Shown piece after piece: positions 21,926-33,221 of a DNA stretch of 64,000 nucleotides; position 1 is the stretch's first letter, and the number at the start of each line of letters is the position of its first letter. The position numbers and the translations under genes are program-made. Below the pieces are notes generated by a model, which was not told the DNA's origin, made no database searches, and was given only the letters and a program-made list of their open reading frames with translations. The stretch is from Mycolicibacterium hassiacum DSM 44199 (GTDB lineage: Bacteria > Actinomycetota > Actinomycetes > Mycobacteriales > Mycobacteriaceae), in assembly GCF_900603025.1 (NCBI RefSeq), contig NZ_LR026975.1, positions 1,612,001-1,676,000 on the forward strand, written 5' to 3'.

Positions 21926-22657
21926 ATGTGGTATTGGCTGTTCAAGTACATCTTCATGGGTCCGCTGCTGGCTCTGTTGGGTCGCCCGAAAGTGCAAGGG
22001 CTGGAGAATATTCCGGAGCGCGGCGCGGCGATCCTGGCCAGTAACCACCTTGCGGTAGCGGACAGTTTCTATCTGCCGCTGGTTGTGCGTCGGCGGATCA
22101 CCTTCCTGGCCAAGTCGGAGTACTTCACCGGTACGGGCCTCAAGGGCGCGTTCATCCGGTGGTTCTACTCGGTGTCCGGCCAGGTGCCGATCGACCGGAC
22201 CAATGCCGACGCCGCGCAGGCCGCGCTGGACACCGCGGCGCGCATCATCGGTGAGGGCAAGCTGCTCGGCATGTATCCGGAGGGCACCCGGTCACCCGAC
22301 GGGCGGCTGTACAAGGGCAAGACCGGGTTGGCGCGGCTGGCGCTGCAGACCGGGGCGCCGGTGATCCCGGTGGCGATGGTCGGCACCGATGTGGTCAACC
22401 CGCCGGGGTCGAAGATGTGGCACTTCGGCCGGGTCGAGGTGCGCATCGGCAAGCCGATGGACTTCAGCCGCTTCGAGGGCATGGCCGGCAACCGGTTCAT
22501 CGAGCGTGCGGTGATCGACGAGGTGATGTACGAGTTGATGCGGCTGTCCGGCCAGGAGTACGTCGACGTCTACGCCGCGGACGTCAAGCAGGGAAAAGTT
22601 GATCTGGCGGCGAAGTCGCGCCCGGCTGCGCGAATGCCGGAGGCCGCCGCCGGCTGA
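21926..22657 (+). CDS. 1-acyl-sn-glycerol-3-phosphate acyltransferase (PlsC family)
   Basis: A 243-residue membrane-associated acyltransferase (Rv2182c type). The catalytic NHxxxxD motif is Asn40-His41-Leu-Ala-Val-Ala-Asp46. Further blocks are the FIRWFYSVSGQVPIDR segment and the glycerolphosphate-binding EGTRS (119-123), then PVIPVAMVGTD. It probably acylates lysophosphatidic acid or another lysolipid in phospholipid or PIM synthesis. A strong AGGAGG lies at 21914-21919. The stop codon is inside the first unit of the palindromic repeat array that follows. Confidence 0.9.
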   Translation: MWYWLFKYIFMGPLLALLGRPKVQGLENIPERGAAILASNHLAVADSFYLPLVVRRRITFLAKSEYFTGTGLKGAFIRWFYSVSGQVPIDRTNADAAQAALDTAARIIGEGKLLGMYPEGTRSPDGRLYKGKTGLARLALQTGAPVIPVAMVGTDVVNPPGSKMWHFGRVEVRIGKPMDFSRFEGMAGNRFIERAVIDEVMYELMRLSGQEYVDVYAADVKQGKVDLAAKSRPAARMPEAAAG

Positions 22658-22745
22658 GCCGGCGAATAAGGTCCAGCCGGCTGAGCCGGCGAATAAGGTC
22701 CCGCTGGCTGAGCCGGCGAATCGAACTCCAGCCGGCTGAGCCGGC
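22649..22745. repeat. Four tandem palindromes starting on the stop codon of the PlsC-type gene
   Basis: GCCGGCT-G-AGCCGGC, a perfect 7-bp inverted repeat, occurs at 22649-22663, 22676-22690, 22703-22717 (one mismatch, GCTGGCT) and 22731-22745. Spacings are 27, 27 and 28 bp. The in-between sequence GAATAAGGTCC is the same after copies 1 and 2. The first copy encodes Ala-Gly-stop of the acyltransferase. The array lies between two converging genes. Confidence 0.95.
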
Positions 22746-22848
22746 GCTTCAAACGCCGCCGGCTGTTCCCAACGGGCGCGTACGACCCACGCTCGACCCC
22801 GGTCGGCCCCTGGCCCGGCAGGGCCCGGCGTGTTTCTTGGACCGGCCG

Positions 22849-24138
22849 CTAACTGACGGCGGGAATACTCTGCTGGCGGACCGCGGCCTGGTCGTCGGGG
22901 TCTTCGCAGGCGACCAGTCTGCCCGCCACCACACCGGAGACGACGAGCACCGTGATCGCCCACCACACGTACGAGCCGCCCGCAAGCTGGCGCCACAGCG
23001 AGGCGGCGGTCTCCCGGTGCTCGGGCATCAGCGGGATCGGGGTGAAGACCATCAGCACCACACCGATCGCCGACACCACCCGCAACGCGGTGCTGTGGTA
23101 GCGGTGCGCCAGCACCGCCGTGGTGAGCACCGTCGGCAGCATCCACACCCAGTGGTGCGACCACGAGACCGGTGACACCACCAGGCCGAAGTTCGCCACG
23201 CACATCAGCGCGAGCACCGGTTCACCGGCCTTGAGCACCCGGTGGGCCGCCCAGACGGTCACCGCCAGCACCGCGAAGGAGGCCACCACCCACAACACGA
23301 ACCGTGGCTCCTCGCTCAACCCGAGCCGGGCCAGGGCACCGGCGATGTTCTGGTTGGTGTTGAGCGTGGCGGTGCCGATGCGGTCGGTGTCACGCACCGT
23401 CTTGGTCCAGTACTCGACCGAGTCGTGCCAGGCCAGCACGAACCCCAACCCGGTGGCCGTGATCGCCGACGCGGTACTGACCAGCAGCGCGCGGACGTCG
23501 CGGCGCAGCAGGAAGTACAGCAGAAACACGGCGGGCGTGAGCTTCAGCGCGATTGCCAGCCCGAGCAGCAGCCCGCGCGGCCAGGGGGTGCGCCGGGGCA
23601 CGCAGTCGGCGATGACCAGCGTCATCAGCACCACGTTGATCTGGCCGAACCCGAGGTTGGAGCGGATCGGCTCCAGGAGCAGCACGGCGGGCCCGACGAT
23701 CGCGGCCGCCAGCCAGACGCGGCGCAGCCAGGCCGGTTCGCCGGTGATCGAGGTCTGCGGCCACACGTCCAGCCGGGTCAGCAGGATGGTGGTGGCCACG
23801 ATCAGCAGGATCAGCGTCGTCGCGGTGATCGCCACCCCGGCGAGCTCCAGCGACAGCAGCGCAAAAGGCGCGAACGCCACCGCGGCCAGCGGGGGATAGG
23901 TGAACGGCAGGTCCAGCCCGGCCCGGGTGGGGAACGTCGCGCCGTCGGCGTACAGCGGCCTCCCGTCCAGCCAGGCCTGGCCGCCCATCCGGTAGACGTC
24001 GATGTCGATGCGGTACGGCATGGCTCCGAACAGCCGCCAGCCCGCAACGCCCAAGGCGGCGACGGCGAGCAGCTGAACCAACCGCCACGCCAGCGCCGGC
24101 CCGCCGCCCTGCCCTCCGGGCCCCCGCCAAATCCTCAT
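22849..24138 (-). CDS. Alpha-(1->2) mannosyltransferase, GT87 family (MptC type)
   Basis: A 429-residue polytopic membrane glycosyltransferase of the GT87/DUF2029 family that uses polyprenyl-phosphate mannose. In mycobacteria the Rv2181 protein adds alpha-1,2 mannose branches and caps to lipomannan and lipoarabinomannan. About ten transmembrane helices are visible. The first periplasmic loop carries the acidic motif [20 protein letters not shown] expected for GT-C enzymes, followed by FTYPPLAAV. Other conserved points are [10 protein letters not shown] and [17 protein letters not shown] lies 10 nt before the ATG. Confidence 0.88.
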   Translation of the reverse strand: MRIWRGPGGQGGGPALAWRLVQLLAVAALGVAGWRLFGAMPYRIDIDVYRMGGQAWLDGRPLYADGATFPTRAGLDLPFTYPPLAAVAFAPFALLSLELAGVAITATTLILLIVATTILLTRLDVWPQTSITGEPAWLRRVWLAAAIVGPAVLLLEPIRSNLGFGQINVVLMTLVIADCVPRRTPWPRGLLLGLAIALKLTPAVFLLYFLLRRDVRALLVSTASAITATGLGFVLAWHDSVEYWTKTVRDTDRIGTATLNTNQNIAGALARLGLSEEPRFVLWVVASFAVLAVTVWAAHRVLKAGEPVLALMCVANFGLVVSPVSWSHHWVWMLPTVLTTAVLAHRYHSTALRVVSAIGVVLMVFTPIPLMPEHRETAASLWRQLAGGSYVWWAITVLVVSGVVAGRLVACEDPDDQAAVRQQSIPAVS

Positions 24139-24209
24139 GTCGCCGACCAGACTATCGGGGGGTGCGGACTCGCCGACGGGTATCCCGTCGTGACACGCGC
24201 AGGTCGGCG

Positions 24210-24215
24210 TAAGTT
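24210..24215 (+). promoter_or_regulatory. Probable -10 box of the Rv2180c-type gene (leaderless)
   Basis: TAAGTT ends 6 nt before the GTG at 24222, with no Shine-Dalgarno between them. Confidence 0.45.
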
Positions 24216-24221
24216 TTTCGC

Positions 24222-25085
24222 GTGCCGGCCAACCTGACCGTCGACTTCTCGGTGCCGCACGGACGGATGCCGCTCGTGTGCTGTCTGGTCGCGTTCATCC
24301 TCACCTTCTTCGTCACCCGCCAGATCGTGCGTTACATCCGCGATCACTCCGACAGCGACGCGCCCCGCAAGTGGTGGCAACCGCGCAACATCTCGGCCGG
24401 CGGGGGCCTGCACATTCACCACGTGGTGATCGGGGTGCTGCTGGTGCTGATCTCCGGGGTGTGGATGGTCACCATGGCCGTCGACGGCGGGGAGGGTGAA
24501 TTCACTGCAGCGGCAATTCTTTTCGGTATCGGCGCGGCGCTGGTGCTGGACGAGTTCGCGCTGATCCTGCACCTGGAGGACGTGTACTGGAGCGAGGACG
24601 GGCGGACCTCCGTCGACGCCGTGTTCGCCGCGGTCGCGGTCGCCGTACTGCTGGTGCTGGGGTTCCACCCGCTGTCGTTGTTCGACGTCGGCATCTGGCG
24701 CGAGGACCACTCGTTCGCGGCGCGGGCCAGCGTGGTCGCGATGGCGGCGGTCAACCTGGCGCTGGCGGTGGTGGTGCTGCTCAAGGGCAAGGTGTGGACC
24801 GGGTTGGTCGGTATGTTCATCACACCGTTGTTGATCGTGGGCGCGGTGCGGCTATCCCGGCCGCACGCCCCGTGGGCACGGTGGCGGTACGGTGACCGCC
24901 CGAGGAAGATGGAACGAGCACTGATCAGAGAACGCAGACTGCGCCGGCCGGTGGTTCAAGCCAAGCTGGCGCTGCAGAATGTCATCGCAGGGGAACCACA
25001 CTTCCCCGACGATGCCGAGGTGGACGTTCGGCTGGACCGCGAGATCCGGGCTGCGCGACCACCACGACAACGGACGGCGGCCTGA
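24222..25085 (+). CDS. Conserved integral membrane protein (Rv2180c type)
   Basis: A 287-residue protein with six or seven transmembrane helices in the first 215 residues and a basic cytoplasmic C-terminus ([24 protein letters not shown]). Conserved-looking polar clusters include [13 protein letters not shown], with three His near the start of helix 2, and [19 protein letters not shown]. His and acidic residues in the membrane region could bind metal. Function unknown. The GTG start is probably leaderless. The stop is separated by one base from the exoribonuclease start. Confidence 0.8.
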   Translation: MPANLTVDFSVPHGRMPLVCCLVAFILTFFVTRQIVRYIRDHSDSDAPRKWWQPRNISAGGGLHIHHVVIGVLLVLISGVWMVTMAVDGGEGEFTAAAILFGIGAALVLDEFALILHLEDVYWSEDGRTSVDAVFAAVAVAVLLVLGFHPLSLFDVGIWREDHSFAARASVVAMAAVNLALAVVVLLKGKVWTGLVGMFITPLLIVGAVRLSRPHAPWARWRYGDRPRKMERALIRERRLRRPVVQAKLALQNVIAGEPHFPDDAEVDVRLDREIRAARPPRQRTAA

Positions 25086-25086
25086 C

Positions 25087-25590
25087 GTGCGGTACTTCTA
25101 TGACACCGAGTTCATCGACAACGGCCACACCATCGAGCTGATCTCGATCGGGGTGGCCGCCGAGGACGGTCGCGAGTACTACGCGGTCTCAACTGAATTC
25201 AATCCGGAACGGGCGGGCAGTTGGGTGCGCAAGCATGTGCTGCCGAAACTGCCGCCCCCGGCGTCGCAGCTGTGGCGGTCGCGCCGGCAGATCCGCTCGG
25301 AACTGGAGGATTTCTTCGGTATCGACGGTGACGAGCCGATCGAGTTGTGGGCCTGGACGGGGGCCTATGACCACGTCGTGCTGTGTCAGCTGTGGGGGCC
25401 GATGACCGACCTGCCGCCCGCGATCCCGCGCTTCACCCGGGAGCTGCGTCAACTCTGGGAGGACCGGGGTTCACCGCAGATGCCGCCGCGGCCGGCCGAC
25501 GCCCACGACGCGCTCGTCGACGCCCGGCACAATCTGCTGCGTTATCAGCTCATCACCGGGGTGACTTCCGCGTCGAACGTCAATGGTTGA
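25087..25590 (+). CDS. 3'-5' exoribonuclease, DEDDh type (Rv2179c type)
   Basis: A 167-residue RNase-T-like nuclease. Metal-binding acidic residues are visible in YDTEFID (Asp6, Glu8), in WTGAYDHVVLCQLWG, and in AHDALVDARHNLLRY, where the last motif supplies the catalytic His and Asp. M. tuberculosis Rv2179c is the founding member of this small exoribonuclease family, and GTG 25087 gives almost the same length. It starts one base after the membrane-protein gene, so the two are co-expressed. Confidence 0.88.
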   Translation: MRYFYDTEFIDNGHTIELISIGVAAEDGREYYAVSTEFNPERAGSWVRKHVLPKLPPPASQLWRSRRQIRSELEDFFGIDGDEPIELWAWTGAYDHVVLCQLWGPMTDLPPAIPRFTRELRQLWEDRGSPQMPPRPADAHDALVDARHNLLRYQLITGVTSASNVNG

Positions 25591-27060
<1,470 letters not shown>

Positions 27061-27076
27061 GGTTGCTGGCGCGTTG

Positions 27077-28330
27077 TCACAGGAACGCGGTGATGTTGCT
27101 GCCCAGCGTCCACGCCGCCGCGGCGATCAGCGCGGTGAGCGTGATCACCGCCACCACCCAGAACGCGAAGGCGCGCCGGGAACGCTGCCGGGCCCAGTAG
27201 AACTCCTCGAGGTCGATACCGGCGAATTGTCCTGCGGGAGGCTGATATTCCACATCAACCGGGGCGATGTCGCTGCGGCTGAACTCGCGGGTCTGTTGCG
27301 GGGGAGGCGGCGGCACCGGCGCCGCAGGCGCGGGCGGTAGCGGCGGGGCCACGGGCGTGGTTGGTGCGGCGACGGGTGTGGTCGGAGCCGCCGGGTGCGG
27401 GGCGGCCATCCGGCTGCGGTGCAGTGCCAGCGACGCGTGCTGAGCGGAGTTGCGCGGCGCGGGGACCCGGAACGGCGGCAGATCCAGCTCCTCGACGATC
27501 AGTTCGAGGTGGTCGCCCATCGCCCCCGCGTCCGGATACCGCCGCGCCGGGTCGCGTTCGGTCGCCCGGCGCACCAGCTCATCGAGTTGCCTTGGCACAC
27601 CGGCGATTACCCTGCTGGGCGGGGGAACATCGTGGTCCATCCGCTGGTAGGCGACGGCCAGCGGGCTGTCCCCGGTGAACGGTGTGCGGCCGGTCAGCAA
27701 CTCGTAGCAGAGGATGCCGACGGCGTAGACGTCGCTGCGGGGGTCGGCCGCGCCGGTGGCCACCTGTTCGGGCGACAGATACGCCGCGGTGCCCAGGATG
27801 ACGCTGGCGGAGGTGATCTTGGCGTCGGCCAGCGCGCGCACCAGCCCGAAGTCGGCCAGTTTCACGTCGCCGTCGTCGGAGATCAGCACGTTCTCCGGTT
27901 TGATGTCGCGGTGCACCAGACCGGCGCGGTGCGCCACCGCGAGCCCGTCCAGCACCGGGGCGAGCACGGCCGCCGCGGCGTGCGGTGGCATCGGTCCGCG
28001 CTCGCGCAACAGTTCGCGCAGCGTGCCGCCCTCGACGAGCTCCATCACCAGGAACGGGCGTTGCCCGTCGAAGCCCTGGTCGTAGACCGCGACCACGCCC
28101 GGGGTCTTCAGCCGGGCGACCGCGCGCGCCTCCCGCTGAAACCGGGTGAGGAACTGTGCGTCGCCCGCGTAGCGGGAGTCCATGATCTTCACCGCCACCG
28201 GCCGGTCCAGCCGCAGGTCCAGACCGCGGTAGACCGCGCTCATCCCGCCGGTGGCGATCAGGGTGTCGACCCGGTACCGACCGTCCAACACCATTCCGGC
28301 CAGTGGGTCGGGTTGCCGGGGCGTCTCCAT
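27077..28330 (-). CDS. pknL: Serine/threonine protein kinase PknL
   Basis: A 417-residue Hanks-type kinase with an intracellular catalytic domain and a C-terminal membrane anchor. Visible elements are the Gly loop ATGGMSAVYRG, Lys48 (VAVKIMDS), His140-Arg141-Asp142 (VHRDIKPENVL), Asp160-Phe-Gly and the activation loop KITSASVILGTAAYLSPEQ. A Pro/Ala linker (about residues 300-350) leads to a transmembrane helix at about 389-408 with only a short external tail. ATG 28330 is chosen because TAACAT lies exactly 7 nt upstream, which overlaps and so disfavours the ATG at 28339. It is divergent from its known M. tuberculosis substrate gene Rv2175c. Confidence 0.95.
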   Translation of the reverse strand: METPRQPDPLAGMVLDGRYRVDTLIATGGMSAVYRGLDLRLDRPVAVKIMDSRYAGDAQFLTRFQREARAVARLKTPGVVAVYDQGFDGQRPFLVMELVEGGTLRELLRERGPMPPHAAAAVLAPVLDGLAVAHRAGLVHRDIKPENVLISDDGDVKLADFGLVRALADAKITSASVILGTAAYLSPEQVATGAADPRSDVYAVGILCYELLTGRTPFTGDSPLAVAYQRMDHDVPPPSRVIAGVPRQLDELVRRATERDPARRYPDAGAMGDHLELIVEELDLPPFRVPAPRNSAQHASLALHRSRMAAPHPAAPTTPVAAPTTPVAPPLPPAPAAPVPPPPPQQTREFSRSDIAPVDVEYQPPAGQFAGIDLEEFYWARQRSRRAFAFWVVAVITLTALIAAAAWTLGSNITAFL

Positions 28331-28337
28331 CGAACAC

Positions 28338-28343
28338 ATGTTA
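28338..28343 (-). promoter_or_regulatory. Probable -10 box of pknL (leaderless)
   Basis: TAACAT on the minus strand, then GTGTTCG (7 nt), then the pknL ATG at 28330. The opposite strand carries TAGACT (28363-28368), 7 nt before the Rv2175c-type GTG, so the two divergent leaderless promoters lie within 31 bp. Confidence 0.55.
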
Positions 28344-28375
28344 CGAGCTGCCGCGACGGCCCTAGACTTGGTGCG

Positions 28376-28780
28376 GTGAGCAGCATTCCGGCCGCCGACG
28401 ATGTACTCGATCCCGATGAGGCCGTCTACGACTTGCCCACCGTGGCGCAATTGCTGCGCGTACCGATCACCAGGGTCCATCAACTGCTGCGTGACGGCCA
28501 ATTACTCGCCGTGCGTCGCGACGGCGCCCCCAAGGTCCCCAAGGTCTTCTTCGACGAGTCCGGCCACCTGGCCAAGAGCCTGCCCGGGCTGTTGATGGTG
28601 TTGCACGACGGCGGATATCGCGAAACCGAGATCGCGCGGTGGTTGTTCACCCCCGACCCGTCGCTGACCATCAGCCGCGACGGCAGCGCGGACAGGCTGG
28701 CTAATGCTCGGCCGGTTGATGCGCTGCACTCGCATCAGGCCCGGGAGGTGGTCCGCCGGGCCCAGGCGATGGCGTACTGA
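28376..28780 (+). CDS. Winged-helix DNA-binding protein, PknL substrate (Rv2175c type)
   Basis: A 134-residue DNA-binding protein. The N-terminal half has an excisionase/MerR-like helix-turn-helix (YDLPTVAQLLRVPITRVHQLLRDGQLLAVRRD) and the C-terminal half has LLMVLHDGGYRETEIARWLFT, as in Rv2175c. In M. tuberculosis the flexible N-terminus is phosphorylated by PknL on a Thr; here the short N-terminus MSSIPAADDVLDPDEAVYD has serines but no threonine before the HTH. GTG 28376 with TAGACT 7 nt upstream suggests a leaderless mRNA. The last 80 bp overlap mptA on the other strand. Confidence 0.88.
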   Translation: MSSIPAADDVLDPDEAVYDLPTVAQLLRVPITRVHQLLRDGQLLAVRRDGAPKVPKVFFDESGHLAKSLPGLLMVLHDGGYRETEIARWLFTPDPSLTISRDGSADRLANARPVDALHSHQAREVVRRAQAMAY

Positions 28781-30278
28781 GCCCTTCGTAGCGGTACAGC
28801 GAATACCAGGCCACCAGCCCACACGCGGTGGCCAGCAGGACATGCGTCCACGAGTACATGCCGTGCGCGCCGTCGGGTTTCCAGATCACGGTGATCCAGG
28901 TGGACAGCCCCGCGATCAGCGCGATCCACGGCCGCGTCTGCACCAGCGCGGCGGCCACCGCCAGCGGCCAGGTGTAGTACCAGGGCAGCGCCGCCGGCAC
29001 GAACAGCACCACCACACACATCACCAGCGCCGTGCCGATCAGTGCCTCGCGGTCGGTGTGGCGGTAGCGCCACCACAGCAGCGGAAGGGCGATCGCGATG
29101 ATCGCGATGCCGACGATCCGGGCGACCTCGAGCACGGCGTAGAAGTTCACCGGGAAGAACAACCCGCCGATCGAGTTGGTCAGGTTCGCCACCGCGGTCG
29201 GCACGGTCAGCCAGTTGATGATCTTCACCGAGCCGGCCAGCGCGGTCAGCCAGCCCAACCCGACGCCGGCCGCCAGCGACAGCACCGCGAACACCGCGAC
29301 GAAGATCGCCGCCGACGCGGCGGTGGCCACGATGAACGCCTGCACCGGTGGATACTCCCGCCGCCGACGCAGATCCCGCGTCCACACCCACACCATGAAC
29401 GGAAGCGCCAACCCGGCGGTGGCCTTGACCGCGACGGCGGTGGCGATCACCCCGGCGGCCCACACGTGGTGGCCCCGGAAGCTCAACGCGATCGCGGCCA
29501 TCATCAGCCCGACCATCAGCATCTCGTTGTGCACGCCGCCCATCAGGTGGATGATCACCAGCGGGTTGAGCACGCAGATCCACAGCGCCGCGGCGCCGCT
29601 GGCGCCGACATGTCGGGCCACCCGGGGTGCGGCCCAGATCAGCAGCGCCAGTCCGGGCAGCATGCACAGCCGCAGCAGCATGGTGCCGGCCACCACGTCG
29701 TTGCCGACCAGCATGGTGACGAACCGCGCGACCAGGATGAACGCCGGGCCGTAGGGCGCGGTGGTGGTGGTCCAGATCGGACTCACGTTGTCCAGCAGCG
29801 AGTTCGGGTTGGCGACCGGGCCGACCTCGTAGGGGTCGAAACCGTCGCGCAGCAGCGCCCCCTGGGCCAGGTAGGAGTAGGTGTCGCGGCTGAACACCGG
29901 AACGCTCAGCAGCAGCGGCGCCAGCCAGATGGCGGTGGTGGCCACCAGGGTGTATTCGGTCGCGGTGCCGTCGAGCACCCGCCGCCCCAGCCACAGCCAG
30001 GCGACCAGCATCAGCGCCACACCACCCCACAGCAGCATCGACGACACCACCAGCCCGTGCCCGTAGCGCAGCCACGACAGATGCAGCGACTCCAGCAGCG
30101 GATCGTGCAGTCGGGTGCTGCCGGCGCCGAGTCCGCCCGCGGTGATCAGCACCGCGCCGAGGAAGCCCAGCCAGGCCAGCCGTGCCTCCGGCGCGTTGGT
30201 GAACGTGGCGAACCGGTCGACGAAGCGCGACAAATGCTGGTGGATACCGGGTTTCGACATCGATGCGGGCGCGGTCAT
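28701..30278 (-). CDS. mptA: Alpha-(1->6) mannopyranosyltransferase MptA
   Basis: A 525-residue GT-C mannosyltransferase with about thirteen transmembrane helices that extends the mannan core of lipomannan using polyprenyl-phosphate mannose. The first periplasmic loop has the acidic motif in FSRDTYSYLAQGALLRDGFDPYEVGP. Other blocks are VSPIWTTTTAPYGPAFI and LMGGVHNEMLMVGLM. A cytoplasmic Pro-rich tail ends the protein. The start ATG (30278) lies 4 bp after the idsA2 stop, so the two are co-translated. The 3' end overlaps the Rv2175c-type gene by 80 bp. Confidence 0.92.
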   Translation of the reverse strand: MTAPASMSKPGIHQHLSRFVDRFATFTNAPEARLAWLGFLGAVLITAGGLGAGSTRLHDPLLESLHLSWLRYGHGLVVSSMLLWGGVALMLVAWLWLGRRVLDGTATEYTLVATTAIWLAPLLLSVPVFSRDTYSYLAQGALLRDGFDPYEVGPVANPNSLLDNVSPIWTTTTAPYGPAFILVARFVTMLVGNDVVAGTMLLRLCMLPGLALLIWAAPRVARHVGASGAAALWICVLNPLVIIHLMGGVHNEMLMVGLMMAAIALSFRGHHVWAAGVIATAVAVKATAGLALPFMVWVWTRDLRRRREYPPVQAFIVATAASAAIFVAVFAVLSLAAGVGLGWLTALAGSVKIINWLTVPTAVANLTNSIGGLFFPVNFYAVLEVARIVGIAIIAIALPLLWWRYRHTDREALIGTALVMCVVVLFVPAALPWYYTWPLAVAAALVQTRPWIALIAGLSTWITVIWKPDGAHGMYSWTHVLLATACGLVAWYSLYRYEGLSTPSPGPGGPPPGPDASAAHQPAEH

Positions 30279-30282
30279 GGCC

Positions 30283-31428
<1,146 letters not shown>

Positions 31429-31430
31429 CT

Positions 31431-31450
31431 AGTGCATCCGGAGTGCATCC
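31431..31450. repeat. Two 9-bp direct repeats upstream of idsA2
   Basis: AGTGCATCC at 31431-31439 and 31442-31450, an 11-bp period, about 55-75 bp upstream of the proposed idsA2 start. Spacing of one helical turn suggests a protein-binding site. This 139-bp gap between lppM and idsA2 holds no gene. Confidence 0.5.
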
Positions 31451-31516
31451 AGGAGTTTATTGCCATTCAGAGTAGAGCTTGCCCGGTGCGATTCAGCAAG
31501 TCAGCGAGTGTCGGCG

Positions 31517-32248
31517 TCAGTGAACGTCGGCTGGGGCCTCACCCACCCGGGGGGACCGGTCGCGGCTCAGGTACGCCAGTACGCCGACGATCCCGGCCAC
31601 CACGAACGTTCCGACGCCCATCCAGATCGCCGCACCGGTGAACGACCGGGCGCTCGGGTCGGTGTAGCGGGCCTGCGCGGTCAGGGTGTTGACCACCCCC
31701 GGCTTGAGTTTCCACTCGACGACGTCGGACGAGACCCGGTCGCCGTTGGTCGAGGTCACCTCGCCCGGGAACGACACCGACAACGAGATCTCGGCCTCCG
31801 GGTCGCTGAGCGTGCTGAGGTCGGCGCGGCCCTCCAGGATCACCACGTCACCGGCCCGCCGCAGGGACAGGTCGACCCCGGCGGCGTCGCGGTTCATGTT
31901 GGCCAGCTGGGGGAGTTCGGCGAAGGCCAGATCCGAGAACACCGCCTGGGTCCCGACGTAGCCGTCGCGTTTGTACTCCGACACCGCCACCTTGTTGGCG
32001 AACGGGACGTTGTTGAGCAGCTGCGGGCCCTTGTCCTCGTCGTTGCGCGGTTTGGCGGCCGCCACGATCTGCCCGGATACCCGGTCGTCCGGTGACACCG
32101 TGATCGACATCCTGATCCGTACGCAGCCGATCAGCGACGGCGCCAGCATCAGCAGCACCGCGGTCACCGTGAGGAGCCGCACAACGCCGCGACGGCGGCG
32201 CGAACGGGCCGCGGATCGGGCCGGCCCGGACGTCGTGTGCGTGGTCAT
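31517..32248 (-). CDS. lppM: Lipoprotein LppM
   Basis: A 243-residue lipoprotein with a basic N-region (RSRRRRG), a hydrophobic core and lipobox L-I-G-C (Cys42). A soluble beta-rich domain (IRMSITVSPDDRVSGQIVAA) fills residues 43-190. A C-terminal transmembrane helix (AIWMGVGTFVVAGIVGVLAYL) and a short cytoplasmic tail follow. In M. tuberculosis LppM affects phagosome maturation and may handle PIM-type lipids, which fits its location among mannolipid genes. GATAAC lies 7 nt before the ATG, so it may be leaderless. In M. tuberculosis Rv2172c stands between lppM and idsA2; here it is absent. Confidence 0.9.
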   Translation of the reverse strand: MTTHTTSGPARSAARSRRRRGVVRLLTVTAVLLMLAPSLIGCVRIRMSITVSPDDRVSGQIVAAAKPRNDEDKGPQLLNNVPFANKVAVSEYKRDGYVGTQAVFSDLAFAELPQLANMNRDAAGVDLSLRRAGDVVILEGRADLSTLSDPEAEISLSVSFPGEVTSTNGDRVSSDVVEWKLKPGVVNTLTAQARYTDPSARSFTGAAIWMGVGTFVVAGIVGVLAYLSRDRSPRVGEAPADVH

Positions 32249-32303
32249 GGTGCTGGTTATCGTGCCAGACCGGTGCGCGCGGCACCCCCGAACGGCGCCG
32301 GGG

Positions 32304-32906
32304 TCACAGCGGCAACGCCCGGCCGAGGATGGCGAAGGCCCGCGGATCGCCGGCGAAGTGGTAGTCGCGGATGACGTCGGTGAAGCCGAGCCGGCGATAC
32401 AGCCGCCACGCCCGGTTGGACTCCCCGTTGATCTCCGGGGTGGACAGCAGCACGTGGGATTCCGGGCGGTCGGCGAGCAGCCGGCGGGCCAGCGCCTCAC
32501 CGAGCCCGCGGCCCTGCGCGCGCGGGTGGATGTGCAGTTCGGTCAGCTCGAAGTAGCTGCTCATCAGCTCCGCGATGCGTGCCTCGTCGGCCCCCACCCG
32601 GTGCAGACCCGCCACGACCTGCTGTTGCCACCACTGATCCGGCGCCCCGCAGTAGCCGTAGGCGATCCCGACCATCGGTGCCCGCAGCAACTCCTCGCGG
32701 GACGGGACCGACCCGTCCGGCGGTTCGGGCAGCTCCACCGCCGCGACCGCCTTCCAACCGCGACGGCGGGTGTGCTCCAGCCACATCGCCGCGCGCTGGT
32801 CCTCGGTGCCGCGCGGGTAGCGCATCGCGTCGACGTAGATGCTCAGTGCCTCGCGGAGCCGGCGCTGCATGTCGCCGGGCGATAAATCGACCAGATACGC
32901 CGCCAA
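32304..32906 (-). CDS. GNAT-family N-acetyltransferase (Rv2170 type)
   Basis: A 200-residue acetyltransferase. The acetyl-CoA-binding motif A is LTELHIHPRAQGRGLGEALARRLL (Q/R-x-x-G-x-G), followed by NRAWRLYRRLGFTDVIRDYHFAG, the usual GNAT C-terminal blocks. The substrate is not evident. The M. tuberculosis counterpart has been linked to isoniazid acetylation, but that is from memory and not shown by the sequence. TTG 32906 is used, preceded by AGGGCGAGAG. Confidence 0.8.
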   Translation of the reverse strand: MAAYLVDLSPGDMQRRLREALSIYVDAMRYPRGTEDQRAAMWLEHTRRRGWKAVAAVELPEPPDGSVPSREELLRAPMVGIAYGYCGAPDQWWQQQVVAGLHRVGADEARIAELMSSYFELTELHIHPRAQGRGLGEALARRLLADRPESHVLLSTPEINGESNRAWRLYRRLGFTDVIRDYHFAGDPRAFAILGRALPL

Positions 32907-33221
32907 CTCTCGCCCTGCCCCTTCACCCGGATGCGGTTACGTAGATCGCTGTGGTGACAACCATTATTCGGCGGGCATGCTACGTCGTCCCACCGGCTGA
33001 CGGCTCGCTTGCGCCGGGTACCGGGATCCGACGCCGTCTCCGATGCGGGCACCTACCGAGTGGCGCGGTCGCGACTTTGCGGGACACCCGAACAATCGGG
33101 TTCTCAACAAGGTGGTCTGGCCGTCACCGACCTCGTATCATGACTGTTAGACGCCCGTTAATTTCGGGCACCCGCGAGTTTGACGTCACTGAGCCGGCCG
33201 CATCGGCAAAGGGAGGGACGA
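32907..33221. other. Divergent intergenic region upstream of the GNAT and DUF3040 genes
   Basis: A 315-bp stretch with no convincing gene. A GGGAGGGACGA ribosome site ends just before the ATG at 33222. TATCAT near 33136 and GTTAATTTC near 33158 are the only AT-rich, promoter-like tracts. Confidence 0.5.

Noticed and set aside
22649..22745. CRISPR array
   Set aside because: Units are contiguous palindromes with near-identical short connectors, not repeats with unique 30-bp spacers; no cas genes.
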